Of a stretch of 64,000 nt of DNA, positions 11,790-23,460 are shown in pieces. Where the stretch lies: contig CM057009.1 in the NCBI GenBank assembly GCA_029891345.1, positions 231,995,178 to 232,059,177 of the forward strand, written 5' to 3'. This DNA comes from Dryococelus australis (lineage: Eukaryota > Arthropoda > Insecta > Phasmatodea > Phasmatidae). The notes under the pieces are model-generated. The model searched no databases. It was given only the letters and a program-made list of their open reading frames with translations, and was not told the DNA's origin. The translations under genes were made by a program, and so were the position numbers. Within the stretch, counting starts at the first letter, position 1, and each line of letters opens with the position of its first letter.

Positions 11790-13692
11790 TGATGCTGGCT
11801 AAGAGCCAGCGGCAGATAGGCCATGACAGCACTCGCCACTAACGTGACATGTGGGTAAGTATGTGCGCGCAGCCCACCACAACCACGGACTTTCCCAAAA
11901 TGGGAGAATTGTTTCTGAGTGCTATGTATTTTCTTTTTCAGGGTCAGAATATGTTATAAAGTGTAAAAATGTTATTTTCTCAATGTTGTGCAATGTTTCA
12001 AATTCAAAATGCATGCTGCACTGAAGAGCTGGACACTGATATTCAGGCGAGAATGCCTTCAATAGACATTTATTTAATGGCAGTATTTCAGATTTAAAGT
12101 TGCTTTGACAATTCTGTACTAAAATATCTTATGGGCCGTTTACTTTAATATATTAATATTTTTACTCAGCGTGCATAGCACTTCCACTTGTGTGAACCCC
12201 CCGGAGGCAGCCATGGTAGGTCCGTGGGACCCCGGCCTCTGGGCAGTTGTTTTAGGAGAGCTGGCGAGGTAAGACATTGTCATGTATGCATTTCATATTT
12301 TTGCACTGAGTTAGATTTCCTTACTTTTGATGTAGTACACCGGTTAACCTTTGTTTTGGCATATTTTCCCAGTCATCCCCAGCATTACGCTTCCGCTTAA
12401 CTAATTAATTTGCAGCCCTTGTGGCTTTTTGAAACTTAAACTTGATGAGAGGAGAGAATGTCGGAGAGGCCACACGGCCCACGCAACTTGTAAATCAGGT
12501 GCCATCTGCCCATGTTAAGGGCTTTTTCTTGTAACTTGTGCTTAATTGCGAGGAGCAATAATAAGGGTAATATTTGTATATGCATACTTAAGGGTTTTTG
12601 TCAAGTTTAATTGTTTTATGGCCACATCACTCACAGCCATCTGGTTAGCAGCCACCAAGTCTGAATCTGTGCCATCACTGCGCTTAGAGGGTTATTTCTT
12701 GTAATTTAATGTGCACCATAATTTTTCTCAGGGTTATATGTGTTGTTTTATTCAGGGTTCTTTAAATTTTCCATGTTTGGTGGTTTTTGTGTATGACCAC
12801 ACGGTCACTTCAGAAGTACGAATTTTCCCGCCATCAGGTGCGCTAGGAGCTTTTTGTATGCTTGCATCGCACAGAGAATGATTTGGCTAGTGCCATTATC
12901 ATTTTGGCTGACAAGAATTTATTGAATTTAAAGAGAAATAATGCATCTTTCATCTGCACACGTGGTCCGCTAAGAAACTCATCCAGTGGCATCTGCGCCA
13001 TCTAAGAATATTTTCATGCCTCCGTGTGTTTGTTTGCCTGTTTCATGTTGTGCCCCATGTTCACCCAGTAATATTTGAAAATTTTGTACACATTATTATT
13101 TTCCGTCCTAACCCGCTATGTGTATTGACCATTGCCACACATCATGTGGTTCGGGGAATTGTCCCAAAAAGTAGGCGTTAGTGACGAGAGTAAATGCACG
13201 TGGTAATTTCATTTCTCATTCCCCATGTCCTGCCTCCAGAAAAAAATCTATAGTCCACCCTAGCGGCTGTAGACCCCTTTCCTTGTGGGGACTGTGTCCT
13301 TGTACACCAAGCAGAAATTATCCATCTGGGAGTGTGCGAGTTAAGTTACATGCTGGGGAATCACGCTCTGGAACTGGCTAGTCATGTCCGAGGTTAACCT
13401 AAATTCATTTCTAGCACGAACTGTAACTTGGCATAATAAAATGAATCTTACCTGTGGAATAATATGTACCTCGTAGTGTCTGAACCCAGCTTATCTCCAG
13501 TTGCTCAAAGTGCAATGTTTAGTAATGAAAAGTGTTTAGTAAGTATGCATGGGTGAGATGAACTCACAGAACCCACAACATCCCTGAGATCCCGGAGTCT
13601 CAAAGTGTGGTGTGTAGGAACCACTGCTAGTGCCCATCTACCAGTAAGTAAAAGTGTATTCATTCGGCATCGTATCTCACCCGACAGCGTGA
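11790..13692 (+). mobile_element. Solo LTR, about 1.9 kb, copy 1
   Basis: Starts TGATGCTGG and ends GCGTGA, flanked by AATA at 11,786-11,789 and 13,693-13,696. A diverged copy lies inverted at 49,774-51,724 with termini TGACGC and GCGTCA. Similarity between the copies runs the whole length, for example GAGCTGGCGAG near 12,260, CCACCCTAGCGGCTGT near 13,257, and GGCTAGTCATG. No internal retroelement sequence is present, so it is read as a solo LTR left by recombination. Strand is arbitrary. It splits the Tc1-like transposase exactly, so it is the younger of the two. Confidence 0.75.
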
Positions 13693-13869
13693 AATACATC
13701 TGGGATGCTGTTAAGAGGTATGTGTGCATTGTGGATCCTGCTCTGACCTATTTCTATGCATTATGGGAGGCTGTCGTAGATGAGTCTGGCTCCTAACTGC
13801 TTCCACTGCCATATGGAGTCCAAGCCCTGCTGCTTCACCACAATCATCAGGGTGAAAGGCATTGCTACA

Positions 13870-16340
13870 CAACTACTAAATAAGTGTGTGTAATTCATCT
13901 GCTCATGAGTTTGACAGGACCCTCATTGCCCTGCTTGGGAGGCAGACCAATGCTGCTCGCTCGTGCACCAGCCATGCATGGCTGTGCATGAAGTGCATGG
14001 GTTCTGGTGTCGCTCATGCAGAACGGGTCAATGATCCATCCCATGACCTAAATGACCCGCCTCGCCAAGAGTAAACAAGTGTATATATGATATTGTGATA
14101 AAGTGCTATGATCCCCCAAAACCAGAATCTAAAGTAAACACGGGCAAATATTATGTCTCATTTGCTTTCCCTTTGTGAAGTAATATTAATTAAAGAATGC
14201 CCGACCATGTGGCTTGCGTAGTGAAACGAACCTATAATTGATGACAAAAAATAAAAATAAAATTTTTAAGTTTTTATGATGGATTTCTTTTAATTCTAAA
14301 AGGGCATATTCTTATTTTCAGTTTTATGTAAAGTAGAACGTAATTGACCTTGGTAGTTCCGGCAGCCGCCATGCCAAGTGCCCAAACTTGAATTCCTACT
14401 TGATTAACTAAATTATTATATTATTTAACAAAGTGTAATTGAAGGGCTATTTTGATGTGTAGTGTCTTATGTAAATTTGTTATAACTTCTTATATCTTTT
14501 GCAAGCCTATTTAGGCTTTTTCCAACAAACTCAATTTCCCTGACACACATAGTAACAGGGACACAGAACTTTGAATATGAATAAAAACATGTCAGAATTA
14601 ATGCCTTAATTCCTCAGTGTGTTTTGCTACGCTTGTTTCTCTTTTGTACATGTATTAGAGTGTATATGTATAGATTTGGTTTTTCCTCATGGAGCTGGCG
14701 GGAGATCTCCGTTAGGTAACGGCATCTCCGCGCCATCCTACTCAGTCTAGTTTGGCAAGCAAAGCAGAGTGCATATGTTTGTGTCATGGGGTAACTTAAC
14801 CATCTTGCCTTATCAGTAGCTACCATAGTGTGTATTTTAATCCGGAACCTTTTAGTCTTTTCTCCCCCGCGGAAACATTCTCATCTCCGTAGACTCGGGG
14901 TCTCTAAGATTATTCCACTTTTAATTTTCTATGTGATAACCTGTGCTTTTATCCTTGTTGGCCAATGGCAGGCCTAATACGCCATGCCCACAGTATTCGA
15001 GGTATTTCGTATCAGTGATTGTTTTTTGTGTGAGCTCACTCAGTCAATATACGTAATTTCATTGTTCCTCATCTTATTTCATTTTAATATTAATTTAACC
15101 TTGGGTTCTGGCCCACTCCAGAAAGTAAGTCCACTTGCTCATTTATAAACTGTAAAGGTAGTAAGGGACTTTTGTTGTACTTCATCCGCAAACATGTGCT
15201 GCGAGAGGGCAGAGTACATGTGCTCACCCGTCCAATAGATGAGCTGGCGCCCTACTGAGAATTTACAACTGTCCAGTGATATTTAGCCATATATCTGAGT
15301 TTCTCTCGAATCCGGCATCTCTCACCCCTCGCAAGCAACCAAACCACGTTACACCATTATGCAAAAAAATTAATCTAATTTTAAAATTTGGTGCCCGTAG
15401 TCTGCACCAGAGAGGTAACTCGTATCCTTCAAATCATCCTGTATATTACAGGGAACAGGTAGTGTCAACATTGAGTAATGTCTTTTAAAACATTTTTAAT
15501 CAATATGTGAAAAAGATAGTGTGTCTTCTATGTCTTTTGAGTATACATCGTTTATAATTTGCAACTATAAAAATGTGCATATTTATAGTCTTCATTCTTT
15601 GATAACCCAATCATACAGTGATGTGTGTAATAATCTCACATCATAGTAAAGACTTCACCATCCAGGAATCACTTGCCAATAATAGCAGGTGTGATTTATG
15701 GAGGCCATCATTCTAGACTGCAGCACATGCCTAATTTGTTTTATTTGTCTAAGAGACTGTGAAGGCACACCCAACATTTACCAGGATTCTGAAAATGCTG
15801 TGTAAAAGCGATGTATTAGTTACGCGCCATCCTTGACAGAAGGGCTGTTTCCTGTTCATCACTGATGCCATGGGGGGCCAAGCTAGTCCAGGAAAAGGAA
15901 TTTATTTATTTTACCTTACAACTGCAGTCGTCTGGTACGAACCCACCCAACCTACTTAACAAAGAAAACTTCCATCCGAATAGTAAATGAACAAACACTT
16001 CTGAGAGTCAATACTCATTAGTGGGATCCAGCATGTTAACAGTTCCTAAAATAACTTTTTACACTACTTAATAAACTTTGAAAAATCTGAGCTCATTTTC
16101 TGAACAAAAGGGTTTAAAATTAATATTTGCAGATTGTGTGTTATTTTTAATTATCTCGATAATGTAAAGATTTTTATTGATTATATACTACCAACTAGGG
16201 GTGATATAATAACTGTAAACCATTTACAGATCTTTTGGAGATGTATGGTTTACAACATATTAGTTTGTTAGGAATGGTATGACTAAGAAAATACTTAAAA
16301 TATCGAGAAATATAATAGTTTCATGGAAAGTGAAGCATAT
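13870..16340. other. No gene seen
   Basis: Contains moderately GC-rich patches (14,690-14,760 and 14,860-14,900) in AT-rich DNA, which look like decayed LTR or promoter-type repeat sequence, but I cannot define ends. Short open frames such as 13,886-14,074 show no motif. Confidence 0.4.
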
Positions 16341-16597
16341 ATATATATATATTTACCTATTAGCAGAACTTGTCATGAAGTGTTGTAGTTATTCCCTGGC
16401 AATTGCATACAGCGATTGTAGTATGTATAAATTTATATAGTTGGTTCTCCTGGCTTTTACCAGTGAGAGAATTGCCAGGTTGGCACAAGTAATGAGTGAG
16501 TCGATAACATATAATGAGGCAGTTGAGTGTAGAGAATGGACGTGAATAAAGGACTGGTTAAAGTATAAACTTCAATATCTGTTATTTGAATATTACA
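16339..16597 (+). mobile_element. Element F 5' LTR (left end undefined)
   Basis: The right end TTACA at 16,597 is followed at once by TGGTGCAGTCAGC, a primer-binding site like that of element E (TGGTGCAGTTGG). A TATA-like TATAAATTTATATAG lies near 16,425. The last 72 bases (16,526-16,597) recur at 36,894-36,966, taken as the 3' LTR remnant. The left end could not be fixed. Confidence 0.55.
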
Positions 16598-16610
16598 TGG
16601 TGCAGTCAGC
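16598..16610 (+). other. Element F primer-binding site
   Basis: TGGTGCAGTCAGC directly after the LTR end. Element E shows TGGTGCAGTTGG in the same place. Confidence 0.6.
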
Positions 16611-16704
16611 AGTCTGCTCACATTGTATTGTTTAGCAGTTGAATTAACCAGATATTCCTCTACTAATAATGGTATTTACTTAGATTTTTTTTAATGTGTG
16701 CTTT

Positions 16705-17990
16705 GAATGTTCCAAAAAATAAAACACACTTTACATTTGGCTTAAAATTGGAAGAGGTTTCAGCAAGTATTTGAAATTTTCATGCTAGCAAATGCATTTG
16801 AAACTATTAATGAAGGGAGGAAGGTTGCTGTTTTATTGAGTTTTAAGCAAGGAAGCTTTGACTGTGTACAAAACTTTTTCTATAGCAAAGGAAAAAACAT
16901 TACTTACTGTTATTCAACAGTTTACAGGTTATTGTAATCCAAAATAAAAAGAGTATTTTAACATTTTACACGCAAGATTTCTGTTTTATTCACGTTGTCA
17001 ACAAGGTGGCGAATCTGTTGCCTTAATTTTAACTGATGCAAAATGTCTAGCACCGGATTGTGAATTTACAGACGGTGATAAAGTTCTTCATGATAAAATT
17101 ATTTTACATACTAAATATTTAAGGCTCAGCTTCACCCCTTTTGTAGAAATACTTGATTTTCACATCATAATTTCTTATTCATAGTAAGCTAATTACTGAC
17201 ATTGTACAATATAGAAAATTTACATTTTACTAGTTGTTTAATATTTTTGTGCATAATTTTCATTGCGTGTTATCTGCTTGTTTTGAAAAGTCAAGAACTT
17301 GTTAGTAAAATATAAATATTTTCTGATCTTTTTACAGCAAGCAGATAACACACAATTAAAATTATGCACAAAAATATTAAACTTGTAAAATATAAGTTTT
17401 CTATACTCGTACATTGTCAGTAATTACTATGAATCTGAAATTATAATGGGAAAACAAAGAATTTTGGCAAAAGGAGTGAAGCCGAGCCTTAAACTAAACA
17501 AAAATGAATACTCAACTATTGTGTTGTAACATTTCAAGATGCTGTTAAAACACTTAGGACAGCTGAAATAACCTACTAAAGTTCAAGAAAAAAGTATGTT
17601 TCATAGCAGTCAAGATGATACTGAAATTAATCCAAACTATCATCAGTTTCGTCAAGGAAGCTCGACGAAAGGTTCTTGAGTACAATCCATTAAGTCATCA
17701 AAGAATTCCATAAACAAGCAGCAGTCACCTGTCTGTACTGCAGGGTGAGACCATTCACTGGAAACTTCCCAACATCTTTCATTTTCAGCAAGCAGTCAAA
17801 ACAGCTGCTTAGTGCAGTGTTTATGGTGTGGTTGTAAACATCTCCCCAATTTGTCTTGATGTCTAGCATACGGTAAAAAATGTAATACCTGTCGTTGACT
17901 TAATCATTTTTCTACAATGTGTGAAGCTAAACAATTGGTATAAAATATTAATGAATATGACAGATGTGATGATGAAAGGGATTGTTTTTG
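16705..17990 (+). pseudogene. gag: Element F gag (broken, MITE inserted)
   Basis: Gag of a plus-strand gypsy element. The matrix/capsid part begins with WKRFQQVFEIFMLAN, then a segment with DCEFTDGDKVLHDKIILHT (about 17,050-17,110), both characteristic of this gypsy lineage. A foldback MITE interrupts at 17,119-17,492. Near 17,809-17,930 there is a zinc-knuckle region in one frame (CLWCGCKH, then CLAYGKKCNTC and a NHFSTMC box), for nucleic-acid binding. Several stops and shifts occur. The start was not fixed; the region begins about 100 bases after the primer-binding site. Confidence 0.7.
17119..17492. mobile_element. Foldback MITE, 366 bp, with TTAA target duplication
   Basis: TTAA at 17,119-17,122 and 17,489-17,492 flank a 366-bp unit that starts GGCTCAGCTTCACCCC and ends GGAGTGAAGCCGAGCC. 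The two arms (about 150 bp each) are inverted copies with a short spacer near 17,280-17,335, for example GTTATCTGCTTG against CAAGCAGATAAC. It has no coding capacity. Half of a second copy lies at 18,631-18,715. TTAA is the target of piggyBac and some Kolobok-type elements, so either could mobilise it. Confidence 0.8.
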
Positions 17991-18043
17991 TAGTTTGGTA
18001 CATGTTGTCCAAATTGATGAAATTATACAAACTAATTATAGCA
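17987..18043 (+). repeat. 57-bp direct repeat, copy 1
   Basis: TTTGTAGTTTGGTACATGTT and the following bases to AGCA are identical to 19,278-19,334. This copy lies between the zinc knuckle and the protease of element F. Confidence 0.85.
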
Positions 18044-18059
18044 GATGACATCAAAAAAA

Positions 18060-18560
18060 TTTTCTTTTAAATCAGTGCATACATTTTAAACTGGATACTG
18101 GTTGCACTGTTAATATTTTGGCTTTATCAAAATACAACAAACTAGAGAATAAGGGAAAATTGTTTCCATCTAGTGTAAGTTTGTTTGCATATAATGGTTT
18201 AGAAATTAATGTTGTAGGAGTGACTGAATTTACAATACACCTTAATTAAAAAGCTAACAAGAAAATTTAATTGTAATAAGACAGAATTTAGTTCCTATTT
18301 TGGGTATTCAGACTTGTGTAAGTCTGGAATTAATCACTCAAAATTAAGTTAATGATGTTCTTTGTTATGACAAGGAGAGAAATTTATTGACAACAAAATA
18401 TGAAGCTGTTTTCACAGGGATAGGCAAATTTCATAGGATTATACCACATAAAGTTAAAAAATGGTATGAAACCAGTTTCAAGCCCTTCTCATCAAATACC
18501 ATCAAATACCATTGAAACTGGGGGACAAATTGAAATTAAAACTGAACAGATTATGTAAGT
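18060..18560 (+). pseudogene. Element F protease and start of pol (broken)
   Basis: Retropepsin-like domain of element F. KLDTGCTVNIL at about 18,088-18,120 keeps the DTG active-site triad, and a hydrophobic stretch follows (INVVGVTEFTIHL). Downstream in a shifted frame is YEAVFTGIGKFHR and then a stretch before RT, as in other gypsy pol proteins. Stops and at least two shifts disrupt it. The N-terminal RT segment that should follow is missing, replaced by unrelated repeats from 18,564 to about 19,380. Confidence 0.7.
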
Positions 18561-18563
18561 TAT

Positions 18564-18599
18564 CTTAACTAAAACTAGGGAGCCTAGTTAATGGGTAAA
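18564..18599. repeat. 36-bp palindromic repeat, copy 2
   Basis: Identical to 10,686-10,721. Confidence 0.8.
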
Positions 18600-18630
18600 T
18601 AAACTGGTAAGAGTAGAGAAGCCACATACT

Positions 18631-18715
18631 TCTATACTCGTACATTGTCAGTAATTACTATGAAGCTGAAATTATGATGGGAAAACAAAGAATTTTGGCA
18701 AAAGGGGTGAAGCCG
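18631..18715. repeat. Partial copy of the foldback MITE
   Basis: TCTATACTCGTACATTGTCA through GGGGTGAAGCCG matches the right arm of the MITE (about 17,398-17,484) with a few changes. The left arm and the TTAA are absent. Confidence 0.75.
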
Positions 18716-19277
18716 TTTATATAAGTCCGGGCGGGTGGAGACCATAGACAACAGACTCAACGGAGATTGGTGGAAACCTTTCACATAACCGTAATGTTCG
18801 CATGCTCTACCATAATAGTTCTAAATATTTTTTAAGCCTTGCTCTATAACTCAGAAAAATTGCGTATTAGTCTATGAAAGTAATGTTAACCATAAATGTT
18901 GTAATTATCATAAATTTCACTCATAATTTTTAATTCCGAGTACTATTTTCTTTTACAATCATCGCCAAGAGCGCCAACATAATAACATGCATCCTGCAAC
19001 AACCATCAGCTGGCAGAGTACTTTGGAAATAGGGGTGTTTACTGTTTACATGCTGTGTAGGTTGGTCAAACGTCTGTCAAATCTTATTGAAGTTACATGA
19101 AACAGAGTATGCCTTTTTTAATACATATTGCCATGTAAGTAATAAACACACTGTCTAGAATCCACGGTACTTGAAGTTAACGTCTAAGGATAAAATACCG
19201 CGAATAGCGTGTACCAACAACGTAACTGGGATCATGTGTGTGCCCGTTGGAGGTAGTGGCAGCCAAATTTCTCTAAG
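18716..19277. other. Inserted non-coding sequence in element F
   Basis: No coding signal. Part of it (about 19,125-19,200, CCATGTAAGTAATA and on) resembles 35,725-35,790, so it contains a dispersed repeat. Confidence 0.4.
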
Positions 19278-19334
19278 TTTGTAGTTTGGTACATGTTGTC
19301 CAAATTGATGAAATTATACAAACTAATTATAGCA
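19278..19334 (+). repeat. 57-bp direct repeat, copy 2
   Basis: Identical to 17,987-18,043. It is followed by two small hairpins (19,333-19,350 and 19,365-19,398). Confidence 0.85.
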
Positions 19335-19389
19335 TAATTCCATATTATGCTATAAACACACATTAGTCCAAACATAACCTTAGTTATGT

Positions 19390-20150
19390 TTGGACTTATG
19401 TGAATTCAATGCAGCAGTAGTAAGGGAATATAATGAATTAGCGGTATTACCAAATCTTTCTAGTATATAATTTAAATGATGCAAAGTTTTTTTTTCCCCG
19501 TGTTAGATTTAAAAGATACATTTTGGGAATTTGAGATTGATAGTGAAAGTCATAGGTTTTGTACATTTGCCACAATGTTTGGTACATGTGTTAATTGTTT
19601 ACCATTTGGGCTAATTAATACTGCTAAAGCATTTCAAAGGTATAATGCAATTCATTTTCCAGTTATTGATGGGGTATTTATTTATATAGATGATATAATA
19701 ATTCATGCTGCTGCACGAGAGGAACATATTAGATTTTAGAAAATGTTCTTCAGTGTGCTAGAGAAACTGGTATTAAGTTTAACATTAGTACATTTCAATA
19801 TCTAGGGCAATTGGTGGAACCTAATGATAAGGCCAGCCTACATAGATTTTTAGGCATGGTAAATTTCTTGGGAAGTTACATACTAAATTATTCTGAAATA
19901 ATAACTTTTTTAAGACAGCTTTTAAAGAAAAAAATGTGGATTTTATTTGGCTAAACAGTGTGCATGGTGAGTGTGAGAAAACTTAAGAAAATCGTAACTG
20001 CAACATCCGTACTGTCACCATTTGATCCAGATGTACAGATTGTTATACAGATAGACAGTAGCAAGTCTGTAATTGGATCAGTTTTGCTACAGACTCAAAA
20101 ACCTATGTGATATGCTTCTAAAAATTTAACAGAATGTGAGCTGAGATATG
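19390..20150 (+). pseudogene. pol: Element F reverse transcriptase and RNase H start (broken)
   Basis: Plus-strand gypsy RT. It begins with REYNELAVLPNLSS, then VLDLKDTFWEFEI, PFGLINTAKAFQ and the catalytic YIDDIII (near 19,681), with both aspartates kept. In a second frame HRFLGMVNFLGSYILNYS marks the thumb, and the RNase H start carries a QIDSSKSVIGSVLLQ box and YASKNLTECELRYV. The frame then stops at the LTR of element E. The missing RNase H half continues at 34,066, showing that E inserted here. Confidence 0.85.
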
Positions 20151-20319
20151 TGTTATGGTTGTAAATTATAATACATGATGTTAAATATATCTGATTTCTT
20201 TATTCTATAATCTCATTGTATACATGATTGTCCTCTATTCTGTCTGCACCAACATTAACCTTACTTAGTTGCAGTTCCCACTACAAAATGCAGGTGGTGT
20301 CAACCTTACTCTCATTACA
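20151..20319 (-). mobile_element. Element E 3' LTR (169 bp)
   Basis: TGTTATGGTTG to CTCATTACA. It matches 33,897-34,065 along its length (TTGCAGTTCCCACTA, CAACCTTACTCTC). On the minus strand it is preceded by a purine-rich CTGAGAAAGGGAAA at 20,320-20,333, the plus-strand primer of reverse transcription. The outer flank is RNase H of element F. Confidence 0.85.
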
Positions 20320-20333
20320 TTTCCCTTTCTCAG
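20320..20333 (-). other. Element E polypurine tract
   Basis: Minus strand CTGAGAAAGGGAAA adjoining the start of the 3' LTR. Confidence 0.65.
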
Positions 20334-20739
20334 TAACAATACACAGCATCACTTTGCAATATCCATATTACATCATCATTTAATTACAACATAAGATTGA
20401 TCTTACTTGTTCAGTGGTTTATTATCATTACAAACTAGTAAACAATACAGTGACAAATATATATGTACTAGACAAATATATATGTACTACTCAATTATTT
20501 ACAATATAAGATTGCTTCCACTTGTTCAAGTCCTGTTTCTTCAACATAGCAAACAAAAATGTGATTTTAATCATTTTATAATACACTACAGGTAATTTTT
20601 CAAATGGGTCCTGATACGTCACCCAATCTCCACTCATCTATTGTTATGTAGGTGGTCTCTCAACAGGTTCAGTAACTATGATGAATATGCATAGGCTCTT
20701 TTTAATCTACCAATTCACACTTTGCATGCTTAGAGTTAG

Positions 20740-21844
20740 CTACACATAGTCAGTGCTACTGTACCAATTAGATGGTTTAACTGTTCTGCCATACCTGGTT
20801 TTAGAGACAAAATTATTCCAGTAATTGGGAAATGTATTACCTACCAAACTAGCATCCTGCCCCTTTGTATTTGCATTTTCATTTCTTAATTTTTGGACAT
20901 TCACATGTCCCTCCCGTTCTGTAAAACCGCAAAAACTATCCTTAAATAAAACCTTAACATCACTGGAATCATGATTAGGGTTCACATTGTGTTCATGATT
21001 AGAGATTTGCAGTCTAACAGCCCCTGACAGTGGTGTGTCTGTTCTGCAAGCATTTTTATTATAATAGTATTTCTGATGTTTCTGGTTATTTAACACATAC
21101 TTACGAACAGCTGTATGATCAGGTTGTAAAGGGTTCAACAAAGATGGTACAACAGGAATGAATGTCTTTAGCTTCCTACCCATAAGCAACTGAGCTGGTA
21201 AAGTCCATTGATAATATGATCGTTAAGAGTCTCAAGAAGAACCATTTCCAAATCCTTCGTATTTGCAGCAGCTTTCTTAAGGGTATTCTTCATGGTCTGG
21301 ATTTAGCGTTGTGACATACCATTTGACTGGAATAGTGTGGATTAGATGTATCATGAAGAAAGTTCCATTGTGTAGCAAAGTTTTTGAACTCCCCCGAAGT
21401 GAAATTACTGACACCATCTGACATGACCACTTCTGGAATGCCAAACCTAGTAAACAGATTCTTTAAATATTTTATAACACAGTGACTGGTTTGCCTTGTA
21501 AGCTTTTGAAGCTTAACCCATTTGGAATAATAATCCACCACAAGTAAGTACGGCATATCATGTAAAAAGAAAACATCAATCCCTGTCTTTTGCCATGGAT
21601 GATCAGGGACTGGATGAGGGAGCAGGGGCTGCTTAGGCTTAGATTTTTTATATATGTTACACACATTACAGTTGGTTACAAAATGGATTATTTCAGATGT
21701 TATGCCTGGCCAGAAAACTGTACCACGTGCTCTTTGTAAACATTTTTCTGTACCTTGTTGAACACAATGAATGCAACCAAGTATCTCTTGTCTCATACCT
21801 TCGGGAATAACAATAGCATTTCCCTTTAAGACAAGTATGCACAA
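20740..21844 (-). pseudogene. Element E integrase (broken)
   Basis: Integrase of a minus-strand gypsy element. The zinc-binding domain (from 21,844) has CNVCN and its upstream histidine region, where the second His is replaced (VQQGTEKC). The core has GIDVFFLHDMPYLLVVDYYSKW-type text with the first Asp, then VMSDGVSNFTSGEF with the second. The third catalytic Glu region near 21,300 reads HNAK where AENA is usual, so the Glu is lost. The C-terminal part (20,740-21,189) has LLMGRKL-like MLMGRKLKTFIP and a YYYNKNA stretch. A frame break lies at about 21,190-21,290. Confidence 0.85.
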
Positions 21845-22049
21845 GTAAGATCCTCTAGGTATGTCCAGAATTTTCTCAGTTCTGGAGGTACCTGCTGAAA
21901 CTTACTTGGCCAGCCTAAAGAAATGGTTTGACACAATTTTAGATGTTCAGTGTTTTTAAAAGTGCAATCCTGTAACTCCAGTAATTTGGCATCAGTTATT
22001 CTGGAAGACAAAACCACAGAGCATATCTGTAACTCTATATCGCTCAAAT

Positions 22050-22455
22050 TTGAATACCCCTTTCTGTTGAACCTTGATGTGTTTGACTTGTGTGCCGAGA
22101 CATGGTATCTGGTATAAACATGTATGAACCTGGTTTATATCTAACAGTTAATGTATACAGTTGCAATCGAAGCCGCATGCTTTGCAACCAAGCTGGGCAA
22201 CCTACTAAATGTTTTTTTTTTTAAATTGTAACCATTGGCTTATGACCCGTTTTCACAATTACCTTCTTATTATAATACAGTGGTTGAACTGCACCACTCC
22301 AAAAACTATAGCAAGCATCTCCTTCTCTATTTGGGCATAACGTCTTTCAGTGACTGTAAGAGATGTTGATGCATATGCAACAGAATGACAGTTCTGAAGT
22401 AAAACCACGCACAACCCACTTTCAGAAACATCAACGGACAAGGTTACAGGTTTGT
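22050..22455 (-). pseudogene. Element E RNase H, distal part (broken)
   Basis: RNase H domain on the minus strand: LSVDVSESGLCVVLLQ with the first catalytic Asp, YASTSLTVTERRYAQIEKE with the Glu, then the tether region with PAWLQSMRLRLQLY and DTMSR. The proximal codons (AYYDV) lie across the piggyBac insertion at 29,903-29,925, so the gene is cut at a TTAA inside the V-N-K codons. A T-run near 22,215 causes a frameshift. Confidence 0.85.
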
Positions 22456-22459
22456 TAAC
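22456..22459. repeat. TTAA, left target duplication of piggyBac
   Basis: TTAA followed by CCCTTGCATCCAC. The partner is at 29,899-29,902. Confidence 0.8.
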
Positions 22460-23460
22460 CCTTGCATCCACAAGCTTACTGGTACATGGCCGAAGATCTG
22501 GCCAATAACACCATAAGCGTACCGGTATGCGAGATAGCACAACTGCCATTGAGGAGCTGGCAGCGCTATCTATCAAGCATATGGTTAATGTATGTCCACT
22601 TGGGCGTGAAAGCAGCTTGTCGCAATATCCCTAGATGTATACCACAACTATCTTATTACGTATTTTGTTTTGCGGCTGCATATCTGGCCGACATCACCAC
22701 ATATGTACTGGTACGTGAGAAAGTTTGACTGCAGTCGACGGGCTGTCAGTGCTAACTATGAGCATTTAGTGAATGTCTGTGCATTCTGACATGAAAACAG
22801 CCTGTTGCAACATCTTTGTATGTATGGCATGACTATTTTTTCATGTGTTTCGGTGTGAGTGTGACACCTATAATGGAAAATGTGAACTGTAGCGTTTTAC
22901 TAATACATTATACCACTTATCGTTTCAAACATTAACTTCATTTTCGTATTGGTGAATAATGTTTATATACCATGTATCAGGGACAGTCATATAATCAGTT
23001 TACACTATGTATTTGTAGCGTTTATTAAATGTTATTTTAGCTGCAGTTTAGTGCAAAATTTATATTAAAATATAGACTGTAAGACATGCAAAATTACGTT
23101 TTTTTAATATTGATATTATGACAATGGCTTAGAGTAAATTAGTGCTGTGAAACTGTGCCAAACATGTATACATTTTCTGTAAATTTTGTTATATATTTTG
23201 AGTATATGTGAAAATAACAGCACGAAATTGAAGCAATATTTTTGTTTGTGGTAAAGATGATGAGGCAATGATGCATTATTTTGAAATGCTGAGTTCTGAA
23301 AGTTTGATCAGCGAAGATGAAATGGACTGTGATAATACAGGGTTCCCACAGTCAGTATAAGTCAGTAAAAGTCAGGAATTTTATATATAGTCTGCTTTAA
23401 GTCAGGAATATTACCTTAAAAATAGTTTTAGTCAGGAAAAAACGTTTACTATTCTTGTAC

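Larger units (their letters stand above)
9740..13862 (+). pseudogene. Tc1-like transposase, split into three parts
   Basis: DDE transposase of the Tc1/mariner superfamily, which cuts and pastes DNA at TA sites. The N-terminal helix-turn-helix part and linker (9,740-10,235) include RVIGAKHMG and TACHKAEQLTWVWEHHHW, the usual box before the first catalytic Asp. That first Asp segment is missing or lies in the 10,240-11,450 gap. The next part (11,480-11,789) has QDNALAH with the second Asp, then VTEWLDEHSTDLRMLAWPPR. A solo LTR interrupts here, and the frame resumes at 13,693 with IWDAVKR and LWEAVVDESG. Stops occur in all parts. The C-terminal end near 13,862 is approximate. Confidence 0.75.

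Noticed and set aside
22462-22728. 88-codon plus frame at the left end of the piggyBac element
   Set aside because: It starts in the terminal repeat, has no domain, and precedes the transposase as leader sequence.
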